Positions 44,158 to 52,789 of a stretch of 64,000 nucleotides of DNA are shown here, in pieces. The DNA is from Lutibacter oricola (lineage in GTDB: Bacteria; Bacteroidota; Bacteroidia; Flavobacteriales; Flavobacteriaceae). Below the pieces are notes generated by a model, which ran no database searches, was not told the DNA's origin, and saw nothing but the letters and a program-made list of their open reading frames with translations. The DNA lies in NCBI RefSeq assembly GCF_900106565.1, contig NZ_FNNJ01000002.1, positions 1 to 64,000 on the forward strand. Direction: 5' to 3'. Position 1 is the first letter of the stretch. Every line of letters begins with the position of its first letter. The translations under genes were made by a program, and so were the position numbers.

Positions 44158-45702
44158 TCAATAACTATAAGGAAATGAAAAATAAAAGGTTGAACCTTTA
44201 GTTGGAGTACTTTCTAGCCATATTTTACCACCTAACATTTCAACATAAGCTTTGCTAATAGAAAGGCCTAATCCTGCTCCTTGAGTTGCATTTGCATCCT
44301 CAATGTCTGCTTGTATAAAACGTTCGAAAATTGCTTTTTGCCTACTTGTTGGAACTCCAATACCTGTATCTTTTACGTAAAATTGTAGGTTAGTGTTTTT
44401 TAATTCGTAACCAATTTCAATAGTTCCAGTATTAGTATATTTTATGGCGTTTTTAACAAGGTTTGTATAAATTGCGTAAAACTTTTCATAATCTGTTCTT
44501 ATAATAGATTCACTATTAGGTAATCGTTTTGTTATGGATAGTTTAATTTGTTTTTTGTGAGCTTCTAATTTAAAAAAGTTGTATAAGTTATCTAATTGCT
44601 CGTTAATATTAACATTAGAATAGGTTATACGCATTAAACTAGCCTCAATTTTTGAAATATCAATAATATTATTAATAAGGTTAAGCATTCGATCACCACT
44701 TTTTTCAATAATACTAATGTATTTTTCTCTTTTATCTTCAGATAAGTTAGGTGTTTTCAATAAATCGGTAAAGCCAATAATGCCATTCATTGGCGTTCTA
44801 ATTTCGTGACTCATATTTGCAAGAAAGGCACTTTTTAAACGTTCGCTTTTTTCAGCTTCTTCCTTGGCATTTATTAAATTTTGCTCTGCCAATTTACGCT
44901 TTGTAATATCAAAAGAGGAGATAATTCCGGCTTTGTTTCCATCCCAGTTTATTAAACCAACATTAACATCTACCCATTTAATGTCATCATTTTTTTTAAT
45001 GATTTTTGCTTCAAAAGATTTCTCTTTACTATTGTTTTTAATTTTTTTGAAATAAAACCGATCTATAATGTTTTTGTAATCAGTATGAATTAATTCTTTT
45101 AAACTTAAGTTTAGTAATTCATTATAATTATAACCTGTAAAATTTTCAGCGGCCTGATTAGCGTAAATAATTTTATTATTTCTGTAAATTAAAATACTTG
45201 CAGCTGTAGAGTTTAAAAGCGTTCTCATTCGTAATTCACCTTCCTTTAGTGAAGCCTCTGCAATTTCACGTTGCTTTTTTTCGTAAGCTTGGTTAAGCTT
45301 AATTCCAAGTTGATTAATTATTGGGTAAAGTTCAAAAGTTAGTGTTTCATTAAAAGGTTTTTTTCTGCCAAGAATTAGAATTCCATAAGTATTTAGGTTG
45401 TACGCATAGTAAATAGAATTCTCTACCAGTAATTGCGAAAAAGGCTCATGTGCTTTTTGTGATAAGTTAGAAAAATAGGCTTTTACATGTTCCCATTCTT
45501 TCGATTTTTTTGACACATAAGGAATTAAAAGCGATTCGTTAAAACTAGAATTTTCTTTTTTTAATACGCCTGCAGTAAAGCAGTTTAGTTTTCTTAAGTA
45601 AAGAGGAATACTTTTTTTTAAAATTGTTTTTTCATTTATTTCATTGTACGAGCTAAATACAAGTTCTAGCAACATTTCGGTTTGTAAGTTTTGCTTTACC
45701 AT
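44158..45702 (-). CDS. Soluble PAS sensor histidine kinase
   Basis: 514 residues without a membrane segment. The N-terminal ~140 residues have no clear motif and may be GAF-like. A PAS domain spans about 155-280 (LLNSTAASILIYRNNKIIYANQAAENFTGY). The HisKA phospho-acceptor is in FLANMSHEIRTPMNGIIGF (about residue 300), and the ATPase has DTGIGVPTSRQKAIFERF and GAGLGLSIS. No receiver or output domain is attached and no response regulator gene is nearby. It overlaps the upstream FIST gene by 7 nt, so FIST probably supplies its signal. Confidence 0.92.
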   Translation of the reverse strand: MVKQNLQTEMLLELVFSSYNEINEKTILKKSIPLYLRKLNCFTAGVLKKENSSFNESLLIPYVSKKSKEWEHVKAYFSNLSQKAHEPFSQLLVENSIYYAYNLNTYGILILGRKKPFNETLTFELYPIINQLGIKLNQAYEKKQREIAEASLKEGELRMRTLLNSTAASILIYRNNKIIYANQAAENFTGYNYNELLNLSLKELIHTDYKNIIDRFYFKKIKNNSKEKSFEAKIIKKNDDIKWVDVNVGLINWDGNKAGIISSFDITKRKLAEQNLINAKEEAEKSERLKSAFLANMSHEIRTPMNGIIGFTDLLKTPNLSEDKREKYISIIEKSGDRMLNLINNIIDISKIEASLMRITYSNVNINEQLDNLYNFFKLEAHKKQIKLSITKRLPNSESIIRTDYEKFYAIYTNLVKNAIKYTNTGTIEIGYELKNTNLQFYVKDTGIGVPTSRQKAIFERFIQADIEDANATQGAGLGLSISKAYVEMLGGKIWLESTPTKGSTFYFSFPYSY

Positions 45703-46802
45703 ATTGCTATTACTATTGTTTTGTTATAAATTTCTAACACAGACTCTCCAGAATTTGCAATTTCACCTATGCTTAAAATTCCAGAAGTAGTTGTTTTCTG
45801 TTTAATGGCATCTAGTTCTTTATCAAAATTTTCGTTCATATACAAAGCTCTAGAAATACAATCTATACAAAAAGTTGTTTTTATAACGTCTTTTTTACTA
45901 TTAGATAACGCTTGTTCTGAAGCTAAAAATGCACTTTTAATTAAAGAGTTTGTATTGCCATTTAATATTTCTACATATTCTCCTTCGTGTACAATATCAA
46001 TTAAATGTAGTTTGTTGTCTATGGTTTTAAATGGATCTCTAACTACCTTTTCAGCATCAATTTTAGAAATGCCTAATGGATAAGATTTAGCTATTTTAAA
46101 GAAATTAGTGCTGTCAAATAATTTTCCAGAGTGTTGCTCAACAATTTCTTTATAAATTTGAAAAGCCGGTTTCCAATTTATACTTATTATTTCTTTTTTA
46201 TTGGTTTGTGTAACTTTTAAAGGTTTAGATATAGACTCCCAACCATGTGCAGCACCAATTGCAATAGTTTCTTTTGTCCAGCCAATTACGGCAGCATTTT
46301 TGTGAATCCCCGAATTTGATATAATACAAGGGAAATTATTGAAATTTAAAGATCCTGCGCCTCCACCAAGATAAGTTGGGTTTACTCCGAAAAAATTAAA
46401 TAAAGTTTCAATAAAATCACTTTTATTTGAACTTAAACAACTATAAAATACAAAAAGGGAACTGGAAGAAGCTGTAGATTTATTTTGTGTAGTTTCTAAT
46501 TGTTCAAGAATAGATTCAGAACTATCTGAAAGATTTATTACTTGAGAGGTTAGCTTAAATTTAAGAGGAATTAAAAGAATTCCCTCTTTTTTTCTTTGAC
46601 CTTTATAAATAATCTCAGGAAATACTCCTCCAATAATTGGTTTGTTTGATTTTTTTAAAAGAGGTGCAATTTCCTCTTCGGTATACTGATTTTCATCCGC
46701 CATAAAAAATAGCATAGAAAGAACAGATGCGTCAGTTTCAAACTTGTTTAAATCTTTTTTTAATGATGTTATATTACTCGGCGGTAAATATACCTCATTC
46801 AT
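45696..46802 (-). CDS. FIST-domain sensor protein
   Basis: 368 residues with FIST_N (about 20-200, including YLGGGAGSLNF and AAVIGWTKETIAIGAAHGWESI) and FIST_C (about 205-350, including YPLGI, VRDPFK and SIGEIANSGESVLEIYNKT). FIST proteins are intracellular sensory modules, proposed to bind small ligands such as amino acids and to control kinases or cyclases encoded beside them. No signal peptide. It starts the FIST-kinase operon. A dyad TTGTATA-caga-TATACAA lies 32 nt upstream. Confidence 0.9.
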   Translation of the reverse strand: MNEVYLPPSNITSLKKDLNKFETDASVLSMLFFMADENQYTEEEIAPLLKKSNKPIIGGVFPEIIYKGQRKKEGILLIPLKFKLTSQVINLSDSSESILEQLETTQNKSTASSSSLFVFYSCLSSNKSDFIETLFNFFGVNPTYLGGGAGSLNFNNFPCIISNSGIHKNAAVIGWTKETIAIGAAHGWESISKPLKVTQTNKKEIISINWKPAFQIYKEIVEQHSGKLFDSTNFFKIAKSYPLGISKIDAEKVVRDPFKTIDNKLHLIDIVHEGEYVEILNGNTNSLIKSAFLASEQALSNSKKDVIKTTFCIDCISRALYMNENFDKELDAIKQKTTTSGILSIGEIANSGESVLEIYNKTIVIAIW

Positions 46803-46833
46803 AATAGTGCAATAATTTTATTTGTAGGGCTAC

Positions 46834-46851
46834 TTGTATACAGATATACAA
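46834..46851. promoter_or_regulatory. Dyad upstream of the FIST-kinase operon
   Basis: A perfect inverted repeat TTGTATA / TATACAA with a 4-nt spacer, 32-49 nt before the FIST start codon. A candidate operator; the binding protein is unknown. Confidence 0.45.
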
Positions 46852-46942
46852 AGTAAATATTAGACTAATTTACGAGTTTAATTTTAATAAATATTAAAAA
46901 AAATAAAATTTTTATTGATTTTTATATATAAAATAATTGTTC

Positions 46943-47263
46943 TTATTTAAACATGTCCATTCCGGGAATGTTAGGCATTCCATCTTTAGCTGCAAGAGCT
47001 AATTCGTGCTCGCTTATACTATTTGCTTTTGTTAGAGCTTTGTTTAAAGCTATAATTAAATAGTCTTCAATTTCTTCTTTTTCTGAAATTTCTTCAGCAA
47101 TAGATATAGATTTAATTTGTTTGTTAGCTGTAACTGTTACTTTAATTTTTCCATTAGCAGCTTCTTCATCAATTAAAACAGTGTCTAATCTTTTTTTAGT
47201 TTCTTCAATTTTTTTTTGAGCATCTTGTAGCTTGCCCATCATTCCAGATATATCTCCAAACAT
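46943..47263 (-). CDS. YbaB/EbfC nucleoid-associated protein
   Basis: 106 residues, the usual YbaB length, starting at ATG 47263 (MFGDISGMMGKLQDAQ). A longer frame from 47338 would read through the promoter and is rejected. The helical LQDAQKKIEETKKRL segment and the central GKIKVTVTANKQIKSISI beta-strands match the dimeric EbfC fold; the C-terminal NIPGMDMFK is the usual Gly/Met-rich tail. It binds DNA non-specifically. In many bacteria it accompanies dnaX and recR, which are not here. Confidence 0.92.
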   Translation of the reverse strand: MFGDISGMMGKLQDAQKKIEETKKRLDTVLIDEEAANGKIKVTVTANKQIKSISIAEEISEKEEIEDYLIIALNKALTKANSISEHELALAAKDGMPNIPGMDMFK

Positions 47264-47279
47264 TTGTAATAATTTTAAC

Positions 47280-47308
47280 TTGTTGCAATTGCAAATATAG
47301 TACTTTTG
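47280..47308 (+). promoter_or_regulatory. Promoter of the oligopeptidase B gene
   Basis: TTG (47280-47282), 18 nt, TACTTTTG (47301-47308), an exact -7 match, 23 nt before the ATG at 47332. It overlaps the divergent ybaB promoter. Confidence 0.65.
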
Positions 47309-47320
47309 CAACTTAGCAAA
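47292..47320 (-). promoter_or_regulatory. Promoter of ybaB
   Basis: On the minus strand TTTG (47320-47317), 17 nt, TATATTTG (47299-47292), 28 nt before the ybaB ATG. Its elements interleave with the plus-strand promoter, so the two RNA polymerase sites exclude each other. Confidence 0.6.
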
Positions 47321-47331
47321 ATACTTTACTA

Positions 47332-49398
47332 ATGACAAATAAAACGCTTACAATACCAAGTGTAGAAAAAATTGAAAAGAGGTTAGAAATTCATGGCGAT
47401 GTTAGAATTGATAATTATTATTGGTTAAATGAAAAAGAAAATCCGAAAGTAATAGATTATTTAAATGCTGAAAATGATTATTTTGAAGCCGAAACAGCAC
47501 ATACAAAAGAGTTTCAAGAATTATTATTTACTGAGTTAAAATCGAGAATTAAAGAAGATGATGAATCGGTACCATATAAAAAGAATGGATATTTTTATGT
47601 AACTCGTTTTGAAAAAGGAAAGCAATACCCAATTCATACAAGAAAATTTAAAAGCTTAGATGCAGAAGAGCAAATATTGTTTGATATTAATGATATGGCT
47701 AAAGACTATAGCTATTTTAATCTTTCGGGAGTTTCGGTAAGTCCAAATAATAAATTAGCAGCCTTTGGAACGGATACTGTTAGTAGAAGACAATATACAC
47801 TTCAGTTTAAAAATTTAGAAACTGGAGAGTTATACCCAGAAAAAATTGAAAATACTACAGGTAGTGCAGCTTGGGCAAACGATAATAAAACTGTTTTTTA
47901 TACTCAAAAAAATCCAACAACGTTAAGAAGCGAAAAAATATTTAGACACGTTTTAGGAACGAGTGTAGAAGAGGATGTTGAAATATTTTCTGAAAGCGAT
48001 GAGGCTTTTGGAGTTTATGTGTACCGAACAAAATCAGAAAAATATTTAATGATTGGTGCCTATAGCACTGTTTCAACTGAATATAGTTTTTTAAATGCTG
48101 ATGATGCTTATGGAGATTTTAAAATATTTCAGCAAAGAGAAAGAGATTTAGAATATAGTGTATCGCATTACAATGATCATTTTTATATACTAACAAATAA
48201 AGATAAAGCTACTAATTTTAAATTAATGAAAACTTTAGAATCTAAAACTTCTAAAGAAAATTGGGAAGATGTAATTGCTCATAGAGAAGATGTTTTGTTG
48301 GAAGATTTTTCAACATTTAAAAACTTTTTAGTGCTTGAAGAACGTATAAAAGGGGTTTGTAAAATAAGAATAAAACGTTGGGATAATTCAGAAGATTTTT
48401 TCATTCCTTTTAATGAAGAAACATATTCGGCAGGTGTATATTATAATCCAGAATTTGATACAAATGTTATTAGGTATGGTTATAATTCTATGACAACACC
48501 AAGCTCTGTAATTGATTTTAATGTAGATACTAAAACAGAAATAATATTAAAAGAACAGCAAGTACTAGGAGGTAAGTTTGATAAAGATAATTATATAAGC
48601 GAAAGAATCTGGGCTACTGCAAATGATGGAACTGAGATTCCAATTTCATTAGTTTATAATAAAAACACGCAGTTAAATAAAAATACACCTTTATTATTAT
48701 ATGGTTATGGTTCTTACGGACATACAATTGATGCAGGCTTTAGTTCAACTAGGTTAAGCTTGTTAGATAGAGGTTTTGTATTTGCAATTGCGCACGTTAG
48801 AGGCAGCGAGTATTTAGGAAGAAAATGGTACGAAAACGGAAAACTATTAAATAAAGTAAATACATTTTCAGATTTTATTGATTGTGCAAAATTTTTGGTT
48901 GAAAAAAACTATACATCAAGCAATCATTTATATGCTAGTGGGGGATCTGCTGGAGGGTTATTAATGGGAGCAGTAGTTAATATGGAACCTAGTTTATTTA
49001 ATGGTATAATTGCAGCGGTACCTTTTGTAGATGTTGTAACAACAATGTTAGATGATACAATTCCATTAACAACTGGAGAATACGATGAGTGGGGAAATCC
49101 AAATGAAGAAGAATATTATAACTATATGAAATCTTATTCTCCATATGATAATGTTCAAAAACAAGAGTATCCTAATATGTTGGTAACTACAGGTCTTCAT
49201 GACTCTCAAGTTCAGTATTTTGAACCAGCAAAATGGGTTGCAAAGCTAAGAGAATTAAAAACTAATAATAAATTATTAGTTATGCATACAGATATGGAAA
49301 CTGGGCACGGTGGGGCTTCAGGACGATTTGATGCCTTAAAGGAAATAGCAAGAGATTACAGTTTTATACTAGATTTAGAGGGAAAAGCAAATAATTAA
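47332..49398 (+). CDS. ptrB: Oligopeptidase B-type prolyl oligopeptidase (S9A)
   Basis: 688 residues without a signal peptide, so cytoplasmic. The N-terminal seven-bladed propeller (about 70-410) shields a C-terminal alpha/beta-hydrolase. The triad includes Ser539 in ASGGSAGG and His659 in ETGHGGASGR; the Asp is expected in TTGLHDSQVQY. It cuts short peptides, typically after basic residues, in the oligopeptidase B subgroup. It has its own divergent promoter and is not linked to the following PLP genes by close spacing (84 nt). Confidence 0.93.
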   Translation: MTNKTLTIPSVEKIEKRLEIHGDVRIDNYYWLNEKENPKVIDYLNAENDYFEAETAHTKEFQELLFTELKSRIKEDDESVPYKKNGYFYVTRFEKGKQYPIHTRKFKSLDAEEQILFDINDMAKDYSYFNLSGVSVSPNNKLAAFGTDTVSRRQYTLQFKNLETGELYPEKIENTTGSAAWANDNKTVFYTQKNPTTLRSEKIFRHVLGTSVEEDVEIFSESDEAFGVYVYRTKSEKYLMIGAYSTVSTEYSFLNADDAYGDFKIFQQRERDLEYSVSHYNDHFYILTNKDKATNFKLMKTLESKTSKENWEDVIAHREDVLLEDFSTFKNFLVLEERIKGVCKIRIKRWDNSEDFFIPFNEETYSAGVYYNPEFDTNVIRYGYNSMTTPSSVIDFNVDTKTEIILKEQQVLGGKFDKDNYISERIWATANDGTEIPISLVYNKNTQLNKNTPLLLYGYGSYGHTIDAGFSSTRLSLLDRGFVFAIAHVRGSEYLGRKWYENGKLLNKVNTFSDFIDCAKFLVEKNYTSSNHLYASGGSAGGLLMGAVVNMEPSLFNGIIAAVPFVDVVTTMLDDTIPLTTGEYDEWGNPNEEEYYNYMKSYSPYDNVQKQEYPNMLVTTGLHDSQVQYFEPAKWVAKLRELKTNNKLLVMHTDMETGHGGASGRFDALKEIARDYSFILDLEGKANN

Positions 49399-49458
49399 AA
49401 AAAATTATTAAATTTGCACGTTATATTATTAAATATAATTCATTTTTTGAATATTTCA

Positions 49459-49466
49459 TAATTTTG
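49459..49466 (+). promoter_or_regulatory. Possible -7 element of the cysteine synthase-like gene
   Basis: TAATTTTG, 17 nt before the ATG at 49483. A second match TAAATTTG lies at 49409-49416. Neither has a well-spaced TTTG upstream. Confidence 0.45.
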
Positions 49467-49482
49467 AATTAAATACGTTAGA

Positions 49483-50520
49483 ATGATACAAAATACAGGT
49501 ATTAGTGAAAATATATTAGATCTTGTAGGTAATACACCCTTAATTAAATTAAATAAAATTACAAAAGATGTTCCAGGTAACTTTTATGTGAAATATGAAG
49601 GATTCAATCCAGGGCACTCTATGAAAGATAGAATAGCTTTACACATAATTGAAGAGGCTGAAAGACAAGGTATTTTAAAAGAAGGAAGTACAATAATTGA
49701 AACTACTTCTGGAAACACTGGATTTAGTATTGCTTTAGTTAGTATAATAAAAGGTTATAAGTGTATTTTGGCTGTTAATTCTAAGGCATCATCTGGAAAA
49801 ATTAATATGTTAAAGGCAATGGGAGCAAAAGTATATGTTTGCCCTGCACATGCTAAGGCCGATGATCCAAGATCGTATTATTCAGTAGCAAAAAGATTAC
49901 ACGAAGAAACTGCAAACTCTGTTTATATAAATCAGTATTTTAATCAATTAAATTCTGAAGCACATTACCTTTCTACGGGACCAGAAATTTGGAACCAAAC
50001 TAATGGAGAGTTAACACATATTGTTGCTGCAAGTGGAACAGGAGGAACAATTTCTGGGGTTTCAAAATATGTAAAAGAGCAAAACCCAAATGTAAAAGTT
50101 TTAGGTGTTGATGCTTTTGGGTCTATATTAAAAAAATTCCATGAAACAGGAGAATTCGATAAAGATGAAATTTACCCGTATAGAATAGAAGGTTTAGGTA
50201 AAAACTTAATTCCGTCTGCAACAAATTTTGAATTAATAGATGTGTTTGAAAAAGTAACAGATGAAGCAGCAGCACACAAAGCTAGAGAATTAGCAATAAC
50301 AGAAGGCTTGTTTACAGGCTATACAAGTGGAGCAGTTGTTCAAGCAGCTTTACAATATGCAGAAAAAGGATATTTTGATGAAAATTCAAAAGTAGTTTTA
50401 ATTTTACCAGATCACGGATCGCGTTATATGGAAAAAATTTATAGCGATGATTGGATGAAAGAACAAGGCTTTTTTGACTCTCAAACAGAAGAAGCACCAG
50501 CAGTAGAATACATAAAATAA
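49483..50520 (+). CDS. PLP cysteine-synthase-family enzyme, candidate L-cysteate synthase
   Basis: 345 residues of the fold-type II PLP family (cysteine synthase / cystathionine beta-synthase). Lys48 in HSMKDR is the PLP lysine, TSGNTGF near 76-81 binds the amino acid, and GTGGTISG binds the PLP phosphate. The C-terminus has [10 protein letters not shown] and [13 protein letters not shown]. It lacks the CBS regulatory domain. It is directly followed by an acyltransferase of the serine palmitoyltransferase family. The same pairing is known from sulfonolipid producers, where the first enzyme makes L-cysteate from O-phosphoserine and sulfite. Alternatives are O-acetylserine sulfhydrylase or cystathionine beta-synthase. 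The family call is firm; the cysteate role rests on context. Confidence 0.8.
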   Translation: MIQNTGISENILDLVGNTPLIKLNKITKDVPGNFYVKYEGFNPGHSMKDRIALHIIEEAERQGILKEGSTIIETTSGNTGFSIALVSIIKGYKCILAVNSKASSGKINMLKAMGAKVYVCPAHAKADDPRSYYSVAKRLHEETANSVYINQYFNQLNSEAHYLSTGPEIWNQTNGELTHIVAASGTGGTISGVSKYVKEQNPNVKVLGVDAFGSILKKFHETGEFDKDEIYPYRIEGLGKNLIPSATNFELIDVFEKVTDEAAAHKARELAITEGLFTGYTSGAVVQAALQYAEKGYFDENSKVVLILPDHGSRYMEKIYSDDWMKEQGFFDSQTEEAPAVEYIK

Positions 50521-50535
50521 TAAAATATTTTTATA

Positions 50536-50568
50536 AAAAGAGGCTTAATTTTTTAAGCCTCTTTTTTT
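50536..50568. terminator. Terminator between the two PLP genes
   Basis: A 13-bp stem AAAAGAGGCTTAA / TTAAGCCTCTTTT (50536-50548 with 50553-50565) with a loop of four T, followed by more T. The acyltransferase gene therefore has its own promoter in the ~100 nt that follow, or relies on read-through. Confidence 0.9.
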
Positions 50569-50665
50569 GTATATACTTATTTGAAAACCACGAAAAAAAA
50601 GCCGTACTTTGTAACTTCGTAAATGGCACATATTAAAGTACGCTCATTGTGCAAAATATATTATA

Positions 50666-51910
50666 ATGAAAGATTTATTTGATAGAATAATAAAAGATAA
50701 AGGTCCTTTAGGTAAATGGGCTAAACAAGCAGAAGGTTATTACGTTTTTCCAAAGTTAGAAGGTGAAATTTCTAATAGAATGGAATTTAATGGAAAAAAA
50801 GTAATTACTTGGAGTATTAATGATTATTTAGGCTTAGCAAATCACCCAGATGTTAGAAAAGCAGATGCAGATGCTGCTGCAGAATATGGAATGGCTTACC
50901 CAATGGGTGCTAGAATGATGTCTGGACATACAAAATATCACGAGCAATTAGAGCAAGAATGTGCTGAGTTTGTTGAAAAAGAATCTGCATATTTAGTAAA
51001 CTTTGGTTACCAAGGAATGGTTTCTGCTATTGATGCATTAGTTACTAAAAATGATGTAATTGTGTATGATATGGATTCTCACGCTTGTATTATTGATGGT
51101 GTGCGTTTGCATCATGGAAAAAGATTTACTTTTAAACATAATGATGTTGAAAGTTTAGAAACAAACTTAAAAAGAGCAACTAAAATAGCTAACGAAACAG
51201 GTGGAGGAATTCTTGTAATTTCTGAAGGTGTTTTTGGAATGCGAGGAGAACAAGGTAAATTAAAAGAAATTGTAGCATTAAAAGAAAATTATCAATTTAG
51301 ATTGTTAGTTGATGATGCTCACGGTTTTGGTACTTTAGGAAAAGAAGGTAAAGGTGCTGGTTTTGAACAAGGTGTTCAAGATGATATTGATGTGTATTTT
51401 GCAACGTTTGCAAAATCTATGGCAGGTATTGGAGCTTTCTTTGCAGCAGATAAAGATATTATTCAGTATTTACAATACAATATGCGTTCTCAAATGTTTG
51501 CAAAGTCGTTACCTATGCCAATGGTAAAAGGAGCTTTAAAACGTTTAGATATGTTACGTACAATGCCAGAACTTAAAGATAAGTTATGGGAAAACGTAAA
51601 TGCATTACAAAACGGTTTAAAAGAAAACGGTTTTAATATTGGTAATACAAACACTTGTGTAACACCTGTATTTTTAGAAGGAGATATTCCAGAAGCAATG
51701 GCAATGGTAAATGATTTACGTGAAAATTACGGAATCTTTTGTTCTATTGTTGTGTATCCTGTAATTCCAAAAGGATTAATTATTTTAAGATTAATTCCAA
51801 CGGCTTCTCATAATTTAGACGATGTTAAAGAAACTATAGAATCTTTCTCAGCAATACGTACTAAATTAGAAGGTGGTATTTATAAAAGAATTGCTGCATC
51901 TATGATGTAG
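50666..51910 (+). CDS. Alpha-oxoamine synthase (SPT/KBL family), candidate cysteate acyltransferase
   Basis: 414 residues of the PLP alpha-oxoamine synthase family. Lys250 in FATFAKSMAG forms the PLP Schiff base, Asp217 in VDDAHGFG contacts the PLP pyridine nitrogen, and MGARMMSGHTKYHEQLE is the family's substrate block. These enzymes condense an amino acid with an acyl-CoA or acyl-ACP: serine palmitoyltransferase (sphingolipids), KBL (Gly), BioF (Ala) or cysteate acyltransferase (capnine). Flavobacteria commonly make sulfonolipids, and the gene beside it is a plausible cysteate synthase. Serine palmitoyltransferase cannot be excluded. Confidence 0.78.
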   Translation: MKDLFDRIIKDKGPLGKWAKQAEGYYVFPKLEGEISNRMEFNGKKVITWSINDYLGLANHPDVRKADADAAAEYGMAYPMGARMMSGHTKYHEQLEQECAEFVEKESAYLVNFGYQGMVSAIDALVTKNDVIVYDMDSHACIIDGVRLHHGKRFTFKHNDVESLETNLKRATKIANETGGGILVISEGVFGMRGEQGKLKEIVALKENYQFRLLVDDAHGFGTLGKEGKGAGFEQGVQDDIDVYFATFAKSMAGIGAFFAADKDIIQYLQYNMRSQMFAKSLPMPMVKGALKRLDMLRTMPELKDKLWENVNALQNGLKENGFNIGNTNTCVTPVFLEGDIPEAMAMVNDLRENYGIFCSIVVYPVIPKGLIILRLIPTASHNLDDVKETIESFSAIRTKLEGGIYKRIAASMM

Positions 51911-51919
51911 AAAACATAT

Positions 51920-51970
51920 AAAGCATAAAAAAAGCCTTTTAGTAAAACTAAAAGGCTTTTTTTATGCTTT
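51920..51970. terminator. Bidirectional terminator between the acyltransferase and the Fnr-like gene
   Basis: A perfect 23-bp stem (51920-51942 with 51948-51970) with core AAGCCTTTTAG / CTAAAAGGCTT and a 5-nt loop. The A- and T-runs inside the stem serve both strands of this convergent pair. Confidence 0.93.
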
Positions 51971-51983
51971 ATTATTTTGAAGT

Positions 51984-52670
51984 TTAATAACCTTCAGAAA
52001 TGTTGTGAAGCGTAGCTTTTTCTTTTATTCGAATTCGTTTACCAGTTAAATCAATAACACCATCCTTTTTTAAATTAGATAATAATCTAATAGCAGATTC
52101 CGTTGCTGTACCAATAGTATTAGCAATTTCTTCTCTGGTTAATGTAATATCAATAAAACCTTCTTTATCTACTCCAAAAATTTCTTCTAAATGAATTAAA
52201 GTTTCAGCTAATCTATCTTTTACAGGTTTTTGAGCCATTTGAGAAATAGAAGTATTCGCTTCATTTAATTGGTGAGAAATATTTTTCATTAAGCTTAATG
52301 AAAATTGAGAGTTTGTTCTAATCATATCTAAAATATCTCCTTTAGGAATAAAACATACATGCATATCTTCTAATGCAGTAACATTTAAACCTACAGGTTC
52401 ATCACTTAAAATAGATCTGTGCCCTAAAATATCACCTCCTTTAACAAACTTAATTATTTGTTCTTTACCGTTAGTGTTTAATTTTGTTAGTTTACACTTA
52501 CCATCTTTTACACAATATAGACCATTAATTGTATGGCCTTCAGTCATTAAATTCTCTCCCTTTTTAATTAAAAGTGAAGTTTTATGATCTGAAAATTTTT
52601 CAAGCTCGTCATGAGTTAACTTTTTTAAAGAGTTAAATCTCTTAATAATGCATTGGGTACACCTCGACAT
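51984..52670 (-). CDS. Crp/Fnr-family transcription regulator
   Basis: 228 residues. The cyclic-nucleotide-binding fold spans about 20-135 and the C-terminal winged helix has LTREEIANTIGTATESAIRLLSNLKKDG. The recognition helix keeps the Glu and Arg (E-S-A-I-R) used by Crp/Fnr proteins to read a TGA core. Cysteines are at 4, 7 (CTQC), 53, 59 and 106. C106 in HVCFIP lies where E. coli Fnr has its fourth cluster ligand (MVCEIP), so an oxygen-sensing cluster is possible. The gene is divergent from ccoI, and a dyad between them is repeated before ccoS. It probably switches on the cbb3 oxidase under low oxygen. Confidence 0.88.
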   Translation of the reverse strand: MSRCTQCIIKRFNSLKKLTHDELEKFSDHKTSLLIKKGENLMTEGHTINGLYCVKDGKCKLTKLNTNGKEQIIKFVKGGDILGHRSILSDEPVGLNVTALEDMHVCFIPKGDILDMIRTNSQFSLSLMKNISHQLNEANTSISQMAQKPVKDRLAETLIHLEEIFGVDKEGFIDITLTREEIANTIGTATESAIRLLSNLKKDGVIDLTGKRIRIKEKATLHNISEGY

Positions 52671-52721
52671 ATAAAATCAAATTGAGAATTAGTAGTTATT
52701 GTAACAAATGTACGAATTTTA

Positions 52722-52735
52722 ATGATATTTGTCAT
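52722..52735. promoter_or_regulatory. Candidate Fnr-type operator before ccoI
   Basis: ATGATATTTGTCAT, a dyad with arms ATGA / TCAT, 21 nt upstream of a TAATTTTG -7 element facing ccoI. The spacing fits an activator centred near -41. On the minus strand the dyad covers the -33 position of a possible fnr promoter with -7 TACATTTG (52712-52705), so it could also repress the regulator gene. An almost identical site occurs at 55187. Confidence 0.65.
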
Positions 52736-52756
52736 GTTTTTGAATAAATAAATCGA

Positions 52757-52764
52757 TAATTTTG
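52757..52764 (+). promoter_or_regulatory. -7 element of ccoI
   Basis: TAATTTTG, an exact TAnnTTTG match, about 26 nt before the TTG start of ccoI at 52790. There is no well-spaced TTTG at -33, as expected for an activator-dependent promoter. Confidence 0.65.
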
Positions 52765-52789
52765 CATAGAATTTAAAAAAAATAGTAAT

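Noticed and set aside
47264..47338. Extended N-terminus for YbaB
   Set aside because: It would translate through the ybaB promoter and overlap the oligopeptidase B start; the family starts at MFGDISGMMGKL.
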